DNA of 64,000 nt from Candidatus Limnocylindrales bacterium. GTDB lineage: Bacteria > Desulfobacterota > Binatia > UBA1149 > CAITLU01. The DNA lies in assembly GCA_035626395.1 (NCBI GenBank), contig DASPNR010000031.1, forward strand, positions 372,001-436,000, given 5' to 3'. This document shows, one piece after another, positions 36,167-45,878 of the stretch. Below the pieces are notes generated by a model that saw only the letters and a list, made by a program, of their open reading frames with translations, did not search any database and was not told where the DNA came from. A program made the position numbers and the translations under genes. How positions within the stretch are numbered: the stretch's first letter is position 1; the number at the start of each line of letters is the position of its first letter.

Positions 36167-37663
36167 ATGGACCATCTCCTCTCCTTGATGACCTTCATTC
36201 CGCTGCTGGGAATGTTCGTCGTGCTCGCCCTGCCGCGCGACAATCACCAGCTCATCCGCGTCACCGCGCTGGCGTTCACGATCCCGAGCTTCCTGCTCGG
36301 CATCTGGCTCTACCAGAACTTCGACCGCTCGCTCGTGACGATGCAGTTCGTCGAGCGTTTCCAGTGGATCCCGTCGTTCAACATCCAGTACATCATGGGC
36401 GTCGATGGCCTCTCGGTGACGATGCTGCTGCTCACCGCGCTGCTGTGCCCGATCTGCGTGCTGGCGGCGTGGGACATCGACAAGGGCGTCAAAGGTTTCT
36501 TCGCTCTCTTCCTGCTGCTCGAGACCGGCATGATGGGCGTGTTCGCCGCCCTCGACTTCTTCCTCTTCTTCATCTTCTGGGAGGTCATGCTGCTGCCGAT
36601 GTATTTCCTCATCGGCATCTGGGGCGGCCCGCGCCGCGAGTACGCGGCCATCAAGTTCTTCCTCTACACGCTCGTGGGCTCGGTGCTGATGCTGGTGGCC
36701 ATGCTGGCCCTGTACTTCACCAATGACCCGCACACGTTCGACATGATGGTGCTGATGGACAAGGCGCCTACCTACAGCCGGGCGCTGCAGTCATGGGCGT
36801 GGATCGCACTGTTCATCGGCTTCGCCATCAAGATTCCGGCGTTCCCGTTCCATACCTGGCTGCCCGACGCGCACGTGGAGGCGCCGACGTCGATCTCGGT
36901 CATCCTGGCCGGAGTGCTCCTGAAGATGGGCACCTACGGCATCCTTCGCATCTGCTTCCCGATCTTCCCGCTGGCCACGCAGGACTACGCGTTCTGGGCG
37001 CTGGCCGCGCTCGGCACCTGGAACATCGTCTACGGGGCCCTGTGCGCCATGGCGCAGGAGGACATGAAGAAGCTGGTGGCCTACTCCTCCATCTCGCACA
37101 TGGGCTACGTCATGCTGGGCATGGCCACGCTGACGCCGCAGGGAATCAACGGCGCCGTGCTGCAGATGTTCAACCACGGCACCGTCACGGCCATGCTCTT
37201 CCTCATCGTGGGCGTGGTCTACGACCGCGCCCACCACCGGCGCATCGACGGCTTCGGCGGCCTGGCCTCGGTGATGCCGGTGTACACCGGCATCATGACC
37301 ATCGCCTTCTTCGCCGCGCTGGGGCTGCCCGGTCTGTCGGCGTTCATCTCCGAAGTCCTGGTCCTGCTCGGGGCGTGGCAGTACAACCAGGCGCTCACCG
37401 TGGTCGCCGCTTCGGCGGTGGTGCTGACGGCGGCCTACATGCTGTGGATGCTCCAGCGCGTCTGGCTTGGCCCCGTCAACGAGAAGTACGCCGACCTGCC
37501 CGACGTCAACATGCGCGAGAAGGTGATGTTGGTGCCGCTGGCGATCATCGTCATGATCCTCGGCGTCTACCCGCACGCCGTCCTCGACCTGATGAACCCG
37601 ACGCTGGTCGCGCTCAACGGCATCGTGCGCGACGCCACTCCCGCCGTCGCCTTGCTGCAGTAA
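36167..37663 (+). CDS. nuoM: NADH-quinone oxidoreductase subunit M
   Basis: The 498-residue antiporter-like subunit has the hallmark FWEVMLLPMYFLIGIWGGPR and AFPFHTWLPDAHVEAPTSIS, with the channel Glu and Lys. KKLVAYSSISHMGYVMLGMA follows. About 14 helices. It sits between nuoL and nuoN with gaps of 27 and 9 bases. Confidence 0.96.
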   Translation: MDHLLSLMTFIPLLGMFVVLALPRDNHQLIRVTALAFTIPSFLLGIWLYQNFDRSLVTMQFVERFQWIPSFNIQYIMGVDGLSVTMLLLTALLCPICVLAAWDIDKGVKGFFALFLLLETGMMGVFAALDFFLFFIFWEVMLLPMYFLIGIWGGPRREYAAIKFFLYTLVGSVLMLVAMLALYFTNDPHTFDMMVLMDKAPTYSRALQSWAWIALFIGFAIKIPAFPFHTWLPDAHVEAPTSISVILAGVLLKMGTYGILRICFPIFPLATQDYAFWALAALGTWNIVYGALCAMAQEDMKKLVAYSSISHMGYVMLGMATLTPQGINGAVLQMFNHGTVTAMLFLIVGVVYDRAHHRRIDGFGGLASVMPVYTGIMTIAFFAALGLPGLSAFISEVLVLLGAWQYNQALTVVAASAVVLTAAYMLWMLQRVWLGPVNEKYADLPDVNMREKVMLVPLAIIVMILGVYPHAVLDLMNPTLVALNGIVRDATPAVALLQ

Positions 37664-37672
37664 GGACGGCCG

Positions 37673-39163
37673 ATGGACCTGAGCAACGTCGAGTCGCTGC
37701 GCTACCACTGGCCCGAGCTGATCCTGGGTGGCGGCAGCATTCTGATCCTGCTGCTCGAGGTGACCACCAGGCTGCGCGAGCGCCTCGGCGAGATCGCGCT
37801 GCTGATCGCGGCGCTGGCACTGTTCGCCGTCGGCTACACGGCGGGCTCCGATCAGGGGTATCTGTTCAACAAGATGGTCGTCCTCGACGGCTTCGCGTTG
37901 TTCTTCAAGATCGTGCTCGGCCTGGCCGCCATCGGCGCGATCTGGATGTCGACCGGCTCGCGCGAGCTCCAGGGCGAGCACCCCGGGGAGTACTATTCGA
38001 TCCTGCTGGCCAGCACCCTCGGCATGTACTACATGGCCTCGAGCACGAACCTCCTGATGGCGTATCTCGCCCTCGAGTTCGTCAGCCTGACCTCCTACAT
38101 CCTGGCTGGCTTCCTGCGGCACAAGCCGCGCGGCTCGGAGGCCTCCCTCAAGTATCTGATCTACGGCGGCGTCTCCTCGGGCGCGATGGTCTACGGCCTG
38201 AGCCTCATCTACGGCCTGACCGGCTCGCTCGACTTCATCGAGGTTGGCCGCAGCCTCGGCACGCTCATCCAGACGCCCGGCAACGGCGCCATCATCTTCA
38301 TCGCGCTGGTGCTGTCGCTGGTCGGCTTCGGCTACAAGATCGCGATGGTGCCGTTCCATCAGTGGAGCCCGGACGTCTACGAGGGCGCGCCGCTTCCGAT
38401 CACGGCGTTTCTCGCCGTCGGCTCCAAGGCCGCGGGGCTGGCGCTGCTGATCCGCTTCTTCTACCCAGGCCTCAGCCATGCCGGCGGCGACGGAACCTGG
38501 GTGCCGATTGCCGGCGTCGACTGGCCCTCGCTCATGGTCGTGGCGGCGATGGTGACGATGACCGTCGGCAACCTGACGGCGCTTCGTCAGGACAACGTCA
38601 AGCGGCTGCTCGCGTACTCCTCCATCGCGCACGCCGGCTACCTGCTGATGGGCTTCGTCGCGCTCTCGGACACCGGGCTGCGCGCGATGCTGTTCTACAC
38701 GGTCGTCTACTACCTCATGAACCTCGGTGCTTTCGCCGTGCTGATGACGGTGATGAACGGCTCAGGCGGTCGTGAGGACATGGGCGCATTTCGAGGGCTT
38801 GCGTGGCGCGGCGGCGCGCTGCCGGCGGCGGCGATGCTGATCTTCTGCTTCTCGCTGGCCGGGTTGCCGCCGTTCGCAGGGTTCGTCGGGAAGATGTACC
38901 TGTTCGCGGCGGTCGTCGAGAAGCAGATGTGGCTGCTGGCACTGGTGGCGGCGGCCAACAGCGTGGTCGGGCTCTACTATTACGCGCGCATCGTCAAGGC
39001 TATGTATCTGGAGGCGCCGGTCGATGGCGACCCGGTGATCGTCATGGATGCGAGCAATGCGGTGCTGGTGGGCATGATGGTGCTCGGCACCATCATCTTC
39101 GGGCTGTACTGGACGCCGGTGGTATCGTTCGCGGACCGCTCGCTCGTCTTTTTCGGCAGCTGA
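37673..39163 (+). CDS. nuoN: NADH-quinone oxidoreductase subunit N
   Basis: The 496-residue subunit is the third antiporter-like protein. YLALEFVSLTSYILAGFLRH, VPFHQWSPDVYEGAPLPITA and KRLLAYSSIAHAGYLLMGFV are its conserved blocks. It ends the complex I operon; a Cys-rich lipoprotein gene follows after 28 bases on the same strand and could be read through, as no terminator is seen. Confidence 0.96.
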   Translation: MDLSNVESLRYHWPELILGGGSILILLLEVTTRLRERLGEIALLIAALALFAVGYTAGSDQGYLFNKMVVLDGFALFFKIVLGLAAIGAIWMSTGSRELQGEHPGEYYSILLASTLGMYYMASSTNLLMAYLALEFVSLTSYILAGFLRHKPRGSEASLKYLIYGGVSSGAMVYGLSLIYGLTGSLDFIEVGRSLGTLIQTPGNGAIIFIALVLSLVGFGYKIAMVPFHQWSPDVYEGAPLPITAFLAVGSKAAGLALLIRFFYPGLSHAGGDGTWVPIAGVDWPSLMVVAAMVTMTVGNLTALRQDNVKRLLAYSSIAHAGYLLMGFVALSDTGLRAMLFYTVVYYLMNLGAFAVLMTVMNGSGGREDMGAFRGLAWRGGALPAAAMLIFCFSLAGLPPFAGFVGKMYLFAAVVEKQMWLLALVAAANSVVGLYYYARIVKAMYLEAPVDGDPVIVMDASNAVLVGMMVLGTIIFGLYWTPVVSFADRSLVFFGS

Positions 39164-39191
39164 AGCGACAACCGATCTACGAGGTGCAGGC

Positions 39192-40211
39192 ATGAATGTT
39201 CTTGTCCGTGGAGTGTTCGCTGCGGCGCTGGTCGGGTTGTTCCTGCTTCCTTTCGTTCTGCCGGGATGCGGTCCGGGTGGCGGCGACCCGGACCTCGGGA
39301 CGGCCGATTTCTTCCTGCAGAACGACGGCACCAAAACCATCACGGAGCTCACGTTCACCGTGAACCCTCCGGCCGGCGTGGAGTTCGAGCGCCCCAACGG
39401 CCTCTGCGAAGGGCCTGCCGGTGAAGCCGCCAGCTTCGGCATCGCGCCGGCTGCAGCAGCCGTGCACGGCATGCCGACGGCCGCGCTTCCCGCTGCGACG
39501 GCTGCGTCCACCAGCACGACGATGCCCGGGACCGGCGCCGGCGGCACCTGCGACCACAACGGCGTGCGTGAGGGCTTCGAGGAGTGCGACGACGGCGACC
39601 TCGACAACACGGATGCCTGCACCACCGACTGCGAGGTGCAGTGCGCGGGCGGCGCGCCCGACACGCGCGTCGATGCGGGCGAGGAATGCGACGACGGAAA
39701 CGCCGTCGATGGTGACGACTGCAGCAACGAGTGCCAGAAGAAGTCTTTGATCGCCGCGTCGGTGTCCTCCACCGGAATCCTGACCGTCACCATCATCGAT
39801 CGCGCGGGCATCGATACGGACGACGACGAGCCGATCGTTCGCTGCTCCTACGAGGGCGACGGCGCCGACATGATCATCGACATCGAGAGCTGCGTCACCA
39901 GGCAGAACGGCGTCTGCAATGCCAGCGTCATCGCCGATCTGACGATCTCCATCGACACGACGACCACCACCACCGAGGAGGCCGAATGCGGCAATGGGGA
40001 CGTCGAGGAAGACGAGGAATGCGACGAAGGCGAGGACAATAGCGACAACGGCCCATGCACGGAGGATTGCCAGGACGCCGCCTGTGGCGATGATCTGGCC
40101 TGCACCGAAACCGGATGCACGACTGGTCCGGCCAACGGCAGGGAGGAATGCGACGGCGACGACGATTCCGCCTGCGAAGGCCAATGCCAGTCGGATTGCT
40201 CCTGTCCCTGA
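39192..40211 (+). CDS. Cys-rich lipoprotein with DUF4215-type repeats
   Basis: The 339-residue protein has a signal ending in FVLPGCGPGG, a usable lipobox with lipidated Cys near residue 26. After a first beta-rich domain and a Thr/Ala-rich linker (TAASTSTTMPG) come Cys-rich repeats: VREGFEECDDGDLDNTDAC, DAGEECDDGNAVDGDDCSNE and ECGNGDVEEDEECDEGEDN. The end is ECDGDDDSACEGQCQSDCSC, which recurs almost identically in the next gene. A DTTTTTTEEAECGNG linker is present. It should be displayed on the outer membrane. Function unknown. Confidence 0.8.
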   Translation: MNVLVRGVFAAALVGLFLLPFVLPGCGPGGGDPDLGTADFFLQNDGTKTITELTFTVNPPAGVEFERPNGLCEGPAGEAASFGIAPAAAAVHGMPTAALPAATAASTSTTMPGTGAGGTCDHNGVREGFEECDDGDLDNTDACTTDCEVQCAGGAPDTRVDAGEECDDGNAVDGDDCSNECQKKSLIAASVSSTGILTVTIIDRAGIDTDDDEPIVRCSYEGDGADMIIDIESCVTRQNGVCNASVIADLTISIDTTTTTTEEAECGNGDVEEDEECDEGEDNSDNGPCTEDCQDAACGDDLACTETGCTTGPANGREECDGDDDSACEGQCQSDCSCP

Positions 40212-40316
40212 CCGGCGCCGCCGGGCAAACGGCGCCGCAGCGATGGACCTGGGCCTGCCCGGCACGTAAGACCTCGGCGCCGCAATCGCGCCCGGTGCGA
40301 TGGCAGGGGGAGGGCA

Positions 40317-42917
40317 ATGTCCGAATCACGGCGTCGATGGCGCGCGCAGACGATGGCGGCGGTCCTGTGCTTCACCGCGATCTGCCGTGTGGGGCATGCG
40401 TCGCAGGCCCTCGAGGTTCCTTGCGCGACCGCGCAAAGTCCTGATCCGTTGCCGCTGGCGGTCAGCGCCGCCGAGCTCGCCGCCGCTCGGCGCGTGGTAC
40501 CGCGCGAAACCGGCTTCGACATCGTCGTCACGGCGGGAGCCGCGCTTTCCGCCAACGCGGCGGCGATGGCGGCGTTCGAGCGCGCGGTGCAGCAATGGGA
40601 GGCGCTCTTTACCGATCCCATCAGCGTCAACATCAACGCCAACCTCGCCAATCTCCAGAGCGCGAACACGATTGGCACGACCGCCGCCGTCAAGCTGCAG
40701 ACCGCATACGACGGCATGCGCAACGCTCTTGTCGGCGACGCAGCCGACGAGTCCGACGATTCCATCGTGGCGTCGCTGCCCACGTCGGCGCAGTTCGGCT
40801 ACCTGATGCCCAGCGGCTTCACGCGCGCGAACGTATTCGGGACCAAGGCCAACCTGAAGGCCCTCGGCTTCGCCGGGCTGGACGGCAGCTTCGGCGCCAG
40901 CGACGGCACCATCACGCTCAACAGCCAGTTCTCGTTCGACTACGACAATTCCAACGGCGTCAGCGCCGGCACGCTCGACTTCGAGACCGTGGTCGCGCAC
41001 GAGATCGGGCATCTGCTCGGCTTCTCCTCTTGCGTCGACACCATCGACAATCTTGTCGAGAGCGGGAGCAGCGGTGCGGCGGTCGATATCGGAACGCTCG
41101 ATCTCCTGCGGTTCCGCCGGGCCGCGCCGGACAATCCGGCCACGGCGGCGCAATTCACCACTTTTCCTCGCAGCATGACCTACGGGACCGACGACATCAC
41201 CGACGACATCGACGGCGAAGCCCGCATGTCCACCGGCGCCTTTCACGGCGACGGCCGTCAGGCGAGCCACTGGAAGGACGACTCGCTGACCGGCTCGCAC
41301 ATCGGCCTGATGGATCCGACGCTGGGCAGCGGGCAGGTGTTCACCATCACCGCCAGCGACGTGCGCGCGCTCGATCTCATTGGCTACGAGACGGCTCCCT
41401 GTGGCGACGGCAATGTCGATGCGGGCGAGGACTGCGACGACGGCAACCGGCAGGACGGTGACTGCTGCTCGTCGGGCTGCTTCTACGAGAGCGCCGGCGC
41501 CGCCTGCGCCAGCGACGGCAACGTCTGCACGGACGATACCTGCGACGGCGCCGGGAGTTGCACGCACGCCGCCAACGCCGCCTCGTGCGAGGACGGCATC
41601 TTCTGCAACGGTCCCGACGTCTGCAGCGGCGGCATATGCACGCACGCCGGCGATCCGTGCAGCGGCGGCGGCGAGTGCAACGACATCTGCAACGAGGCCG
41701 CCTCCAACTGCCAAGAGCCCGCCGGCACACCATGCGCCAGCGACGGTAACGTCTGCACGGCCGACGTCTGCGGGTCCGGCTCGTGCACTCATGTCGCCGC
41801 TGCGGGTCCGTGCGATGACGGGCTCTTCTGCAACGGCACCGACGCCTGCAGCGGCGGAGCCTGCTCGGTGCACAGCGGCGACCCCTGCACGACCGGCGGC
41901 GAGTGCTCGGCGGCCTGCAACGAGGACGCCAATGCCTGCGGCGACAGCAATGGGGCCGCCTGCAGTGATGACGGCAACCCGTGCACCAGCGACGTGTGCA
42001 GCGGCAATGTGTGCACGCATCCGCCGACCTCCGCGGCGTGCGACGACGGCGTCTTCTGCAATGGCGCCGACTCGTGCAGCGGCGGCACCTGCACCGTGCA
42101 TTCCGGCGATCCGTGCGTGGGGGGCGGCGAATGCGCCAACGTCTGCAGCGAGAGCGCCGACGCCTGCAGCGCGCCGGCCTCGACTCCATGCACCGACGAC
42201 GGCGACGTCTGCACCATCGACGCCTGCGACGGCGACGGCTCGTGCTCGCACGTCTTCGACGGCAGTCTCGATCCCGCCTGCGACGCCTGTCCGCCCTCGC
42301 CCGAAGCCGGATGCCGCGTCAGCAGCCGCGCAAGCCTCGTCATCGGCAATAGCGACATCGACGGCGCCGACTCGCTGTCGTGGAAGTGGCTGGCCGGCCA
42401 GGCGACGACGCAAGAGGAGCTCGGGGCCCCCGATTCCGACACGGTCTACCGGCTGTGCGTCTACGTCGGCGACGGCGTTGCCGCGTCGCTCGCGGCCGAG
42501 CTGGCCGTCGACCATCCCACCGGATGGACGAGCAAGTCGCCCAAGGGCTGGAGCTACATGGAACAGACCGGAAGCCAGTCCGGTGTGAGCGGCATCAGGC
42601 TGGGCGCCGGTCCGGATGGCCGCGCCAAGCAGCAGTGGAAGGCGCGCGGCGAGCAGACCGTGCTTCCCGAGCCGGTCGACGAACAGCGGTATTTCCACCC
42701 GTCCGCAGTGGTCGTCGTGCAGGCGAGACACAGCCTGGGCCAGTGCTGGACGAGCGCGTTCGCGGCCGCCGCCATGAAGCTGAACCTGCCGCCCAAGGTC
42801 AAGGCTTCTTCAGAGCTGTGCGGCGACCACACCGCGATCGGTCTGGAGCAGTGTGACGGCAGCGACGACGAGGCCTGCCCTGGGGAATGCGACGCCGACT
42901 GCTCCTGCCTGCCCTGA
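40317..42917 (+). CDS. secreted zinc metalloprotease with Cys-rich repeats and lineage-type C-terminal domain
   Basis: The 866-residue protein starts behind GGGGGAGGG and has a signal peptide ending near GHASQA. The catalytic motif is H228-E-I-G-H232-LLGF, with a third His/Asp expected shortly after and DGEARMSTGAFHGDGRQASH downstream; the region resembles the NF038122 metalloprotease group. From about residue 360 come repeats of the type CDDGLFCNGTDACSGGACSV and CTDDGDVCTIDACDGDGSCS. A C-terminal domain (about 675-830) reads LSWKWLAGQATT, then GWSYMEQTG and GVSGIRLGAGPDGRAKQQWK. The last 30 residues match the C-terminus of the preceding lipoprotein. A role in degrading external protein is inferred. 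Confidence 0.82.
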   Translation: MSESRRRWRAQTMAAVLCFTAICRVGHASQALEVPCATAQSPDPLPLAVSAAELAAARRVVPRETGFDIVVTAGAALSANAAAMAAFERAVQQWEALFTDPISVNINANLANLQSANTIGTTAAVKLQTAYDGMRNALVGDAADESDDSIVASLPTSAQFGYLMPSGFTRANVFGTKANLKALGFAGLDGSFGASDGTITLNSQFSFDYDNSNGVSAGTLDFETVVAHEIGHLLGFSSCVDTIDNLVESGSSGAAVDIGTLDLLRFRRAAPDNPATAAQFTTFPRSMTYGTDDITDDIDGEARMSTGAFHGDGRQASHWKDDSLTGSHIGLMDPTLGSGQVFTITASDVRALDLIGYETAPCGDGNVDAGEDCDDGNRQDGDCCSSGCFYESAGAACASDGNVCTDDTCDGAGSCTHAANAASCEDGIFCNGPDVCSGGICTHAGDPCSGGGECNDICNEAASNCQEPAGTPCASDGNVCTADVCGSGSCTHVAAAGPCDDGLFCNGTDACSGGACSVHSGDPCTTGGECSAACNEDANACGDSNGAACSDDGNPCTSDVCSGNVCTHPPTSAACDDGVFCNGADSCSGGTCTVHSGDPCVGGGECANVCSESADACSAPASTPCTDDGDVCTIDACDGDGSCSHVFDGSLDPACDACPPSPEAGCRVSSRASLVIGNSDIDGADSLSWKWLAGQATTQEELGAPDSDTVYRLCVYVGDGVAASLAAELAVDHPTGWTSKSPKGWSYMEQTGSQSGVSGIRLGAGPDGRAKQQWKARGEQTVLPEPVDEQRYFHPSAVVVVQARHSLGQCWTSAFAAAAMKLNLPPKVKASSELCGDHTAIGLEQCDGSDDEACPGECDADCSCLP

Positions 42918-42997
42918 GCACGTTCCCGTCGGTGCACCGCCGAGGACGTCGCTGCTCGGGCGCAGCCGCGAGCGGCAGAGAAGTGTTCCCAGGGCCG

Positions 42998-43441
42998 CTA
43001 GTCGACGGCGACGATCTCGATCCCGTAGCCAGTCACCGTGGAGACGAGCTCCAGGAATGCCTCGAAGGTCACGGGCTTGGAGATGAACGAGCTGCCGCCG
43101 AGCTCGTAGGTTTGATGGACGTCTTCCTCCACCTGCGACGTGGTCAGGACGAAGACGGGGATGTTGCGGAGGTCTTCATCCGCCTTGATGGCGGCCAGGC
43201 ACTCGCGGCCATCCATCTTCGGCATGTTCAGGTCCAGCAGGATCAGCCCCGGCCGCGGCGACGTCCATGGCTCGGCGTATTTGCCCCGGCGCTTGAGGTA
43301 GTCCATCAGCTCCTCGCCGTCGGGGACGAAACGCAGCTCATTGGCCAGGCGACGCTCCTCGAGTGCCTCCTGCGTCAGCATGCGGTCTTCCTCGTCGTCG
43401 TCGGCGATGAGGATGACGATGGGTGTGCGATCAGCCCTCAC
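42998..43441 (-). CDS. single-domain response regulator (CheY-like, Rcp1 type)
   Basis: The 147-residue protein starts at GTG 43441 with AAGGAGG eleven bases upstream. It is a receiver domain only: acidic pair D14-D15 in ILIADDDEEDR, phospho-acceptor D70 in LILLDLNMPKMDG, T100/T101 in FVLTTSQVEED and K122 in ISKPVTFE. NMPKMDG and the long beta4-alpha4 stretch are typical of Rcp1-like partners of hybrid or phytochrome-type histidine kinases. No kinase gene is adjacent and there is no output domain, so it must act by protein contact. It is divergent from the CoA transferase gene. Confidence 0.9.
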   Translation of the reverse strand: MRADRTPIVILIADDDEEDRMLTQEALEERRLANELRFVPDGEELMDYLKRRGKYAEPWTSPRPGLILLDLNMPKMDGRECLAAIKADEDLRNIPVFVLTTSQVEEDVHQTYELGGSSFISKPVTFEAFLELVSTVTGYGIEIVAVD

Positions 43442-43570
43442 GGTGAGCGCTTCCTCCTTGGATCCCTGGCGACTGTGGTGCGCTAGGCGCGTCTCGGCAG
43501 AGACGACCCCGAACAGGGAGTTTCGTACCATGGCGGCAGCGCAGTGTGTAGAGCAGGGAATCCATTGGGG

Positions 43571-43600
43571 CGGGCCGGCGGCGTGCCGCGCGCCGGCCCG
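43571..43600. repeat. 10-bp perfect inverted repeat between divergent genes
   Basis: CGGGCCGGCG (43571-43580) pairs perfectly with CGCCGGCCCG (43591-43600) around a 10-base loop. It lies in the divergent region between the response regulator and CoA transferase genes, with no T tract. It may be a protein-binding site or chance in GC-rich DNA. Confidence 0.35.
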
Positions 43601-43678
43601 CACAGCACCGGGCTCGGGTCGATCGGTGTCGCCGTCGTGAAGGTGACGTTGCCGGGACCCGCGCTCAAGGAGAACGCG

Positions 43679-44890
43679 ATGCTCGAAGGCGTTCGAGTCG
43701 TGGAAATGGGTGTCTGGGTGGCCGGTCCAGCCGCCGGCGGGATCATGGCGGATTGGGGCGCCGAGGTCATCAAGATCGAGCCGCCCTCGGGCGACCCCAT
43801 GCGGGCCTTCTTCCAGCTCGCCATCGGCAGCGAGGTGCCCCACAACCCGCCTTTCGACCTCGACAACCGCGGCAAGAAGAGCGTCGTGCTCGATCTTCGC
43901 AGCGACGCCGGGCGCCAGGCGGCCCTGCGCATCATCGCGACGGCCGACGTGTTCGTGACGAACATGCGTCCGGCCGCGCTGGCCAGGCTCGGCCTGTCCC
44001 ATCACGAGCTGCTGACGCGGTTTCCGCGCCTGGTCTACGCCAGCATCACCGGCTTCGGTCTGGAGGGAAGGGAGGCCGACCGTGCCGGCTACGATATCGG
44101 CGCGTTCTGGGCTCGCTCCGGCATCGCCGATCTTTTTCGCACCTCCGATCAGCCGCCGCTGGCGCTGCGTGGCGGCTTCGGCGACCACGTCACGGGCATC
44201 TCGGCGGTGGCGGGCATCCTGGCTGCGCTGCTCGAGCGCGGCCGCAGCGGACGGGGCCAGCTGGTGGAGACCTCGCTGCTGCGCGCCGGTATGTACTGCA
44301 TAGGCTGGGACCTCGGCATCCAGCTCGTCTACGAGAAGCTGCGCAGGACGCTGCCCCGCCACGAAAGCGACAACCCGATGGTCAACTGCTACCGGGCCGG
44401 CGACGGTTCCTGGTTCTGGCTGATCGGTCTGGAGGGCGACCGCCATTTCCCGGTGCTGTGCAAGGCCATCGACCATCCCGCGCTGGCCGCCGACCCGCGC
44501 TACGCCACGCCGAAGGACCGCCGCATCAACCGCCGCCAGCTCATCGCCGAGCTCGACGCGATCTTCGCGCAGCGAACTCGCGCGCAGTGGGCGGAAAGCT
44601 TCGACCGCGAGGAGGTCTGGTGGGTGCCGGTACAGACGCCGGCCGAGGCCGTGGCGGATCCGCAGGTGCTGAGCAATGGCGGGATCGTCGAGGTGGAAGG
44701 CCGCCAAGGTGCGGCGGCGCAAAAAGCGGTGAACACGCCCGTGAGCTTTCGCGCGCCGCACTCGGCAGCGCTGCCCTCTTCGCCCATGCCTCGCCGCGCG
44801 GTGCCCGCGCTGGGCGAGCACACGGTCGAAGTGCTGCGCGATGCGGGCATGGCCGAGGCGGAGATCGAGGCGCTTACGAAACGGGCCTGA
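43679..44890 (+). CDS. CaiB/BaiF-family CoA transferase
   Basis: The 403-residue protein starts at ATG 43679 behind AAGGAG; the frame is open upstream but that extension lacks family features. MLEGVRVVEMGVWVAGPAAG and MADWGAEVIKIEPPSGDPMR form the N-terminal CoA-binding part. D139 in GYDIGAFWARSG is at the position of the Asp that forms the acyl-anhydride intermediate in this family. RGQLVETSLLRAGMY follows. The usual products are carnitine-, bile-acid-, formyl- or branched-acyl-CoA. No neighbour fixes the substrate; it is convergent with nagB. Confidence 0.9.
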   Translation: MLEGVRVVEMGVWVAGPAAGGIMADWGAEVIKIEPPSGDPMRAFFQLAIGSEVPHNPPFDLDNRGKKSVVLDLRSDAGRQAALRIIATADVFVTNMRPAALARLGLSHHELLTRFPRLVYASITGFGLEGREADRAGYDIGAFWARSGIADLFRTSDQPPLALRGGFGDHVTGISAVAGILAALLERGRSGRGQLVETSLLRAGMYCIGWDLGIQLVYEKLRRTLPRHESDNPMVNCYRAGDGSWFWLIGLEGDRHFPVLCKAIDHPALAADPRYATPKDRRINRRQLIAELDAIFAQRTRAQWAESFDREEVWWVPVQTPAEAVADPQVLSNGGIVEVEGRQGAAAQKAVNTPVSFRAPHSAALPSSPMPRRAVPALGEHTVEVLRDAGMAEAEIEALTKRA

Positions 44891-44922
44891 GACGGCGCGA
44901 CCGCCGCGCAGCCCAAGCGCCC

Positions 44923-45735
44923 TCAACCCGCAATGGCGGCCGCGACGCGAGGTTTGTTCTGCGCGACCAGCTCGGCGCGCTTTCGTTCCACGTGCTTGTA
45001 GTACTCGATGCGCTCGAGCTCGCCGGCCGCTTCCTCGTCGATGACGACGGCGGCATCGCGATGAAGCTGCAGCGCCGACGCCGTCACCCACGACGTCACC
45101 GGCCCCTCGATCGCCTGCGCCACCACGTGCGCCTTGTGCGCGCCGCTGGCCAGCAGCACGCAGTGGCGCGCCTCGAAGATCGTTCCGACGCCCATGGTGA
45201 TGGCGAACTCGGGCACCTGCTCGACCGAACCGAAGAAGCGCGCGTTGTCCTGGACGGTCTCGGCCGCCAGCGTCTTCAGCCGCGTGCGGCTTCCCAGCGA
45301 CGACCCCGGCTCGTTGAAACCGATGTGTCCGTCGCGCCCGATGCCGAGGATCTGGAGGTCGATGCCGCCGGCCTCGCGGATGCTCTCTTCGTACCGGTCG
45401 CAGAACGCGCCCGGGTCTTCGGCGAGCCCATCGGGGATGTGCGTCCACGCCGGCCGCTGCGCGAGCCGCGAGAACAGATGCGTCTCCATGAAGTGGTGGT
45501 AGCTGCGCTCGTCGTGTTGCGGCAGCCCGTAGTACTCGTCGAGGTTGAACGTGGTCACGCGCGAGAAATCGAGGCCCTCATGGCTGAGCCGCACGAGCTC
45601 GGCATACAGGCCGAGCGGCGTGGACCCGGTCGCCAGGCCGAGCACACAATCGGGCTTCTCGCGTACCAGATCGGCGACCATGCCGGCCGCGACCTTGCTC
45701 ATGCGCTCGTAGCTGGGCTCGATGACCACTCGCAT
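44923..45735 (-). CDS. nagB: glucosamine-6-phosphate deaminase
   Basis: The 270-residue protein starts at ATG 45735 behind GGAGAGG. It carries LGLATGSTPLGLY (phosphate loop), FNLDEYYGL with D66 at the general-base position, and GIGRDGHIGFNEPG with D136, H138 and E143 matching the ring-opening and catalytic residues of E. coli NagB. It should convert glucosamine-6-phosphate to fructose-6-phosphate and ammonia. It is divergent, 143 bases apart, from a PIG-L-type deacetylase gene, which makes an amino-sugar pathway plausible. No nagA is visible. Confidence 0.93.
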   Translation of the reverse strand: MRVVIEPSYERMSKVAAGMVADLVREKPDCVLGLATGSTPLGLYAELVRLSHEGLDFSRVTTFNLDEYYGLPQHDERSYHHFMETHLFSRLAQRPAWTHIPDGLAEDPGAFCDRYEESIREAGGIDLQILGIGRDGHIGFNEPGSSLGSRTRLKTLAAETVQDNARFFGSVEQVPEFAITMGVGTIFEARHCVLLASGAHKAHVVAQAIEGPVTSWVTASALQLHRDAAVVIDEEAAGELERIEYYKHVERKRAELVAQNKPRVAAAIAG

Positions 45736-45878
45736 GGACGACCTCTCCGCAGGCAGACCACTTCGAGCGTAGCGCGGCTGCCGGTGGCGAAGAACTTTTC
45801 TGCGGCGCGAAAGAGGCAAAGACGGCACAATCCGATGCCAACGACGCTCGCGTCGTGCAGACTCGTCGCAGGTGAGCC

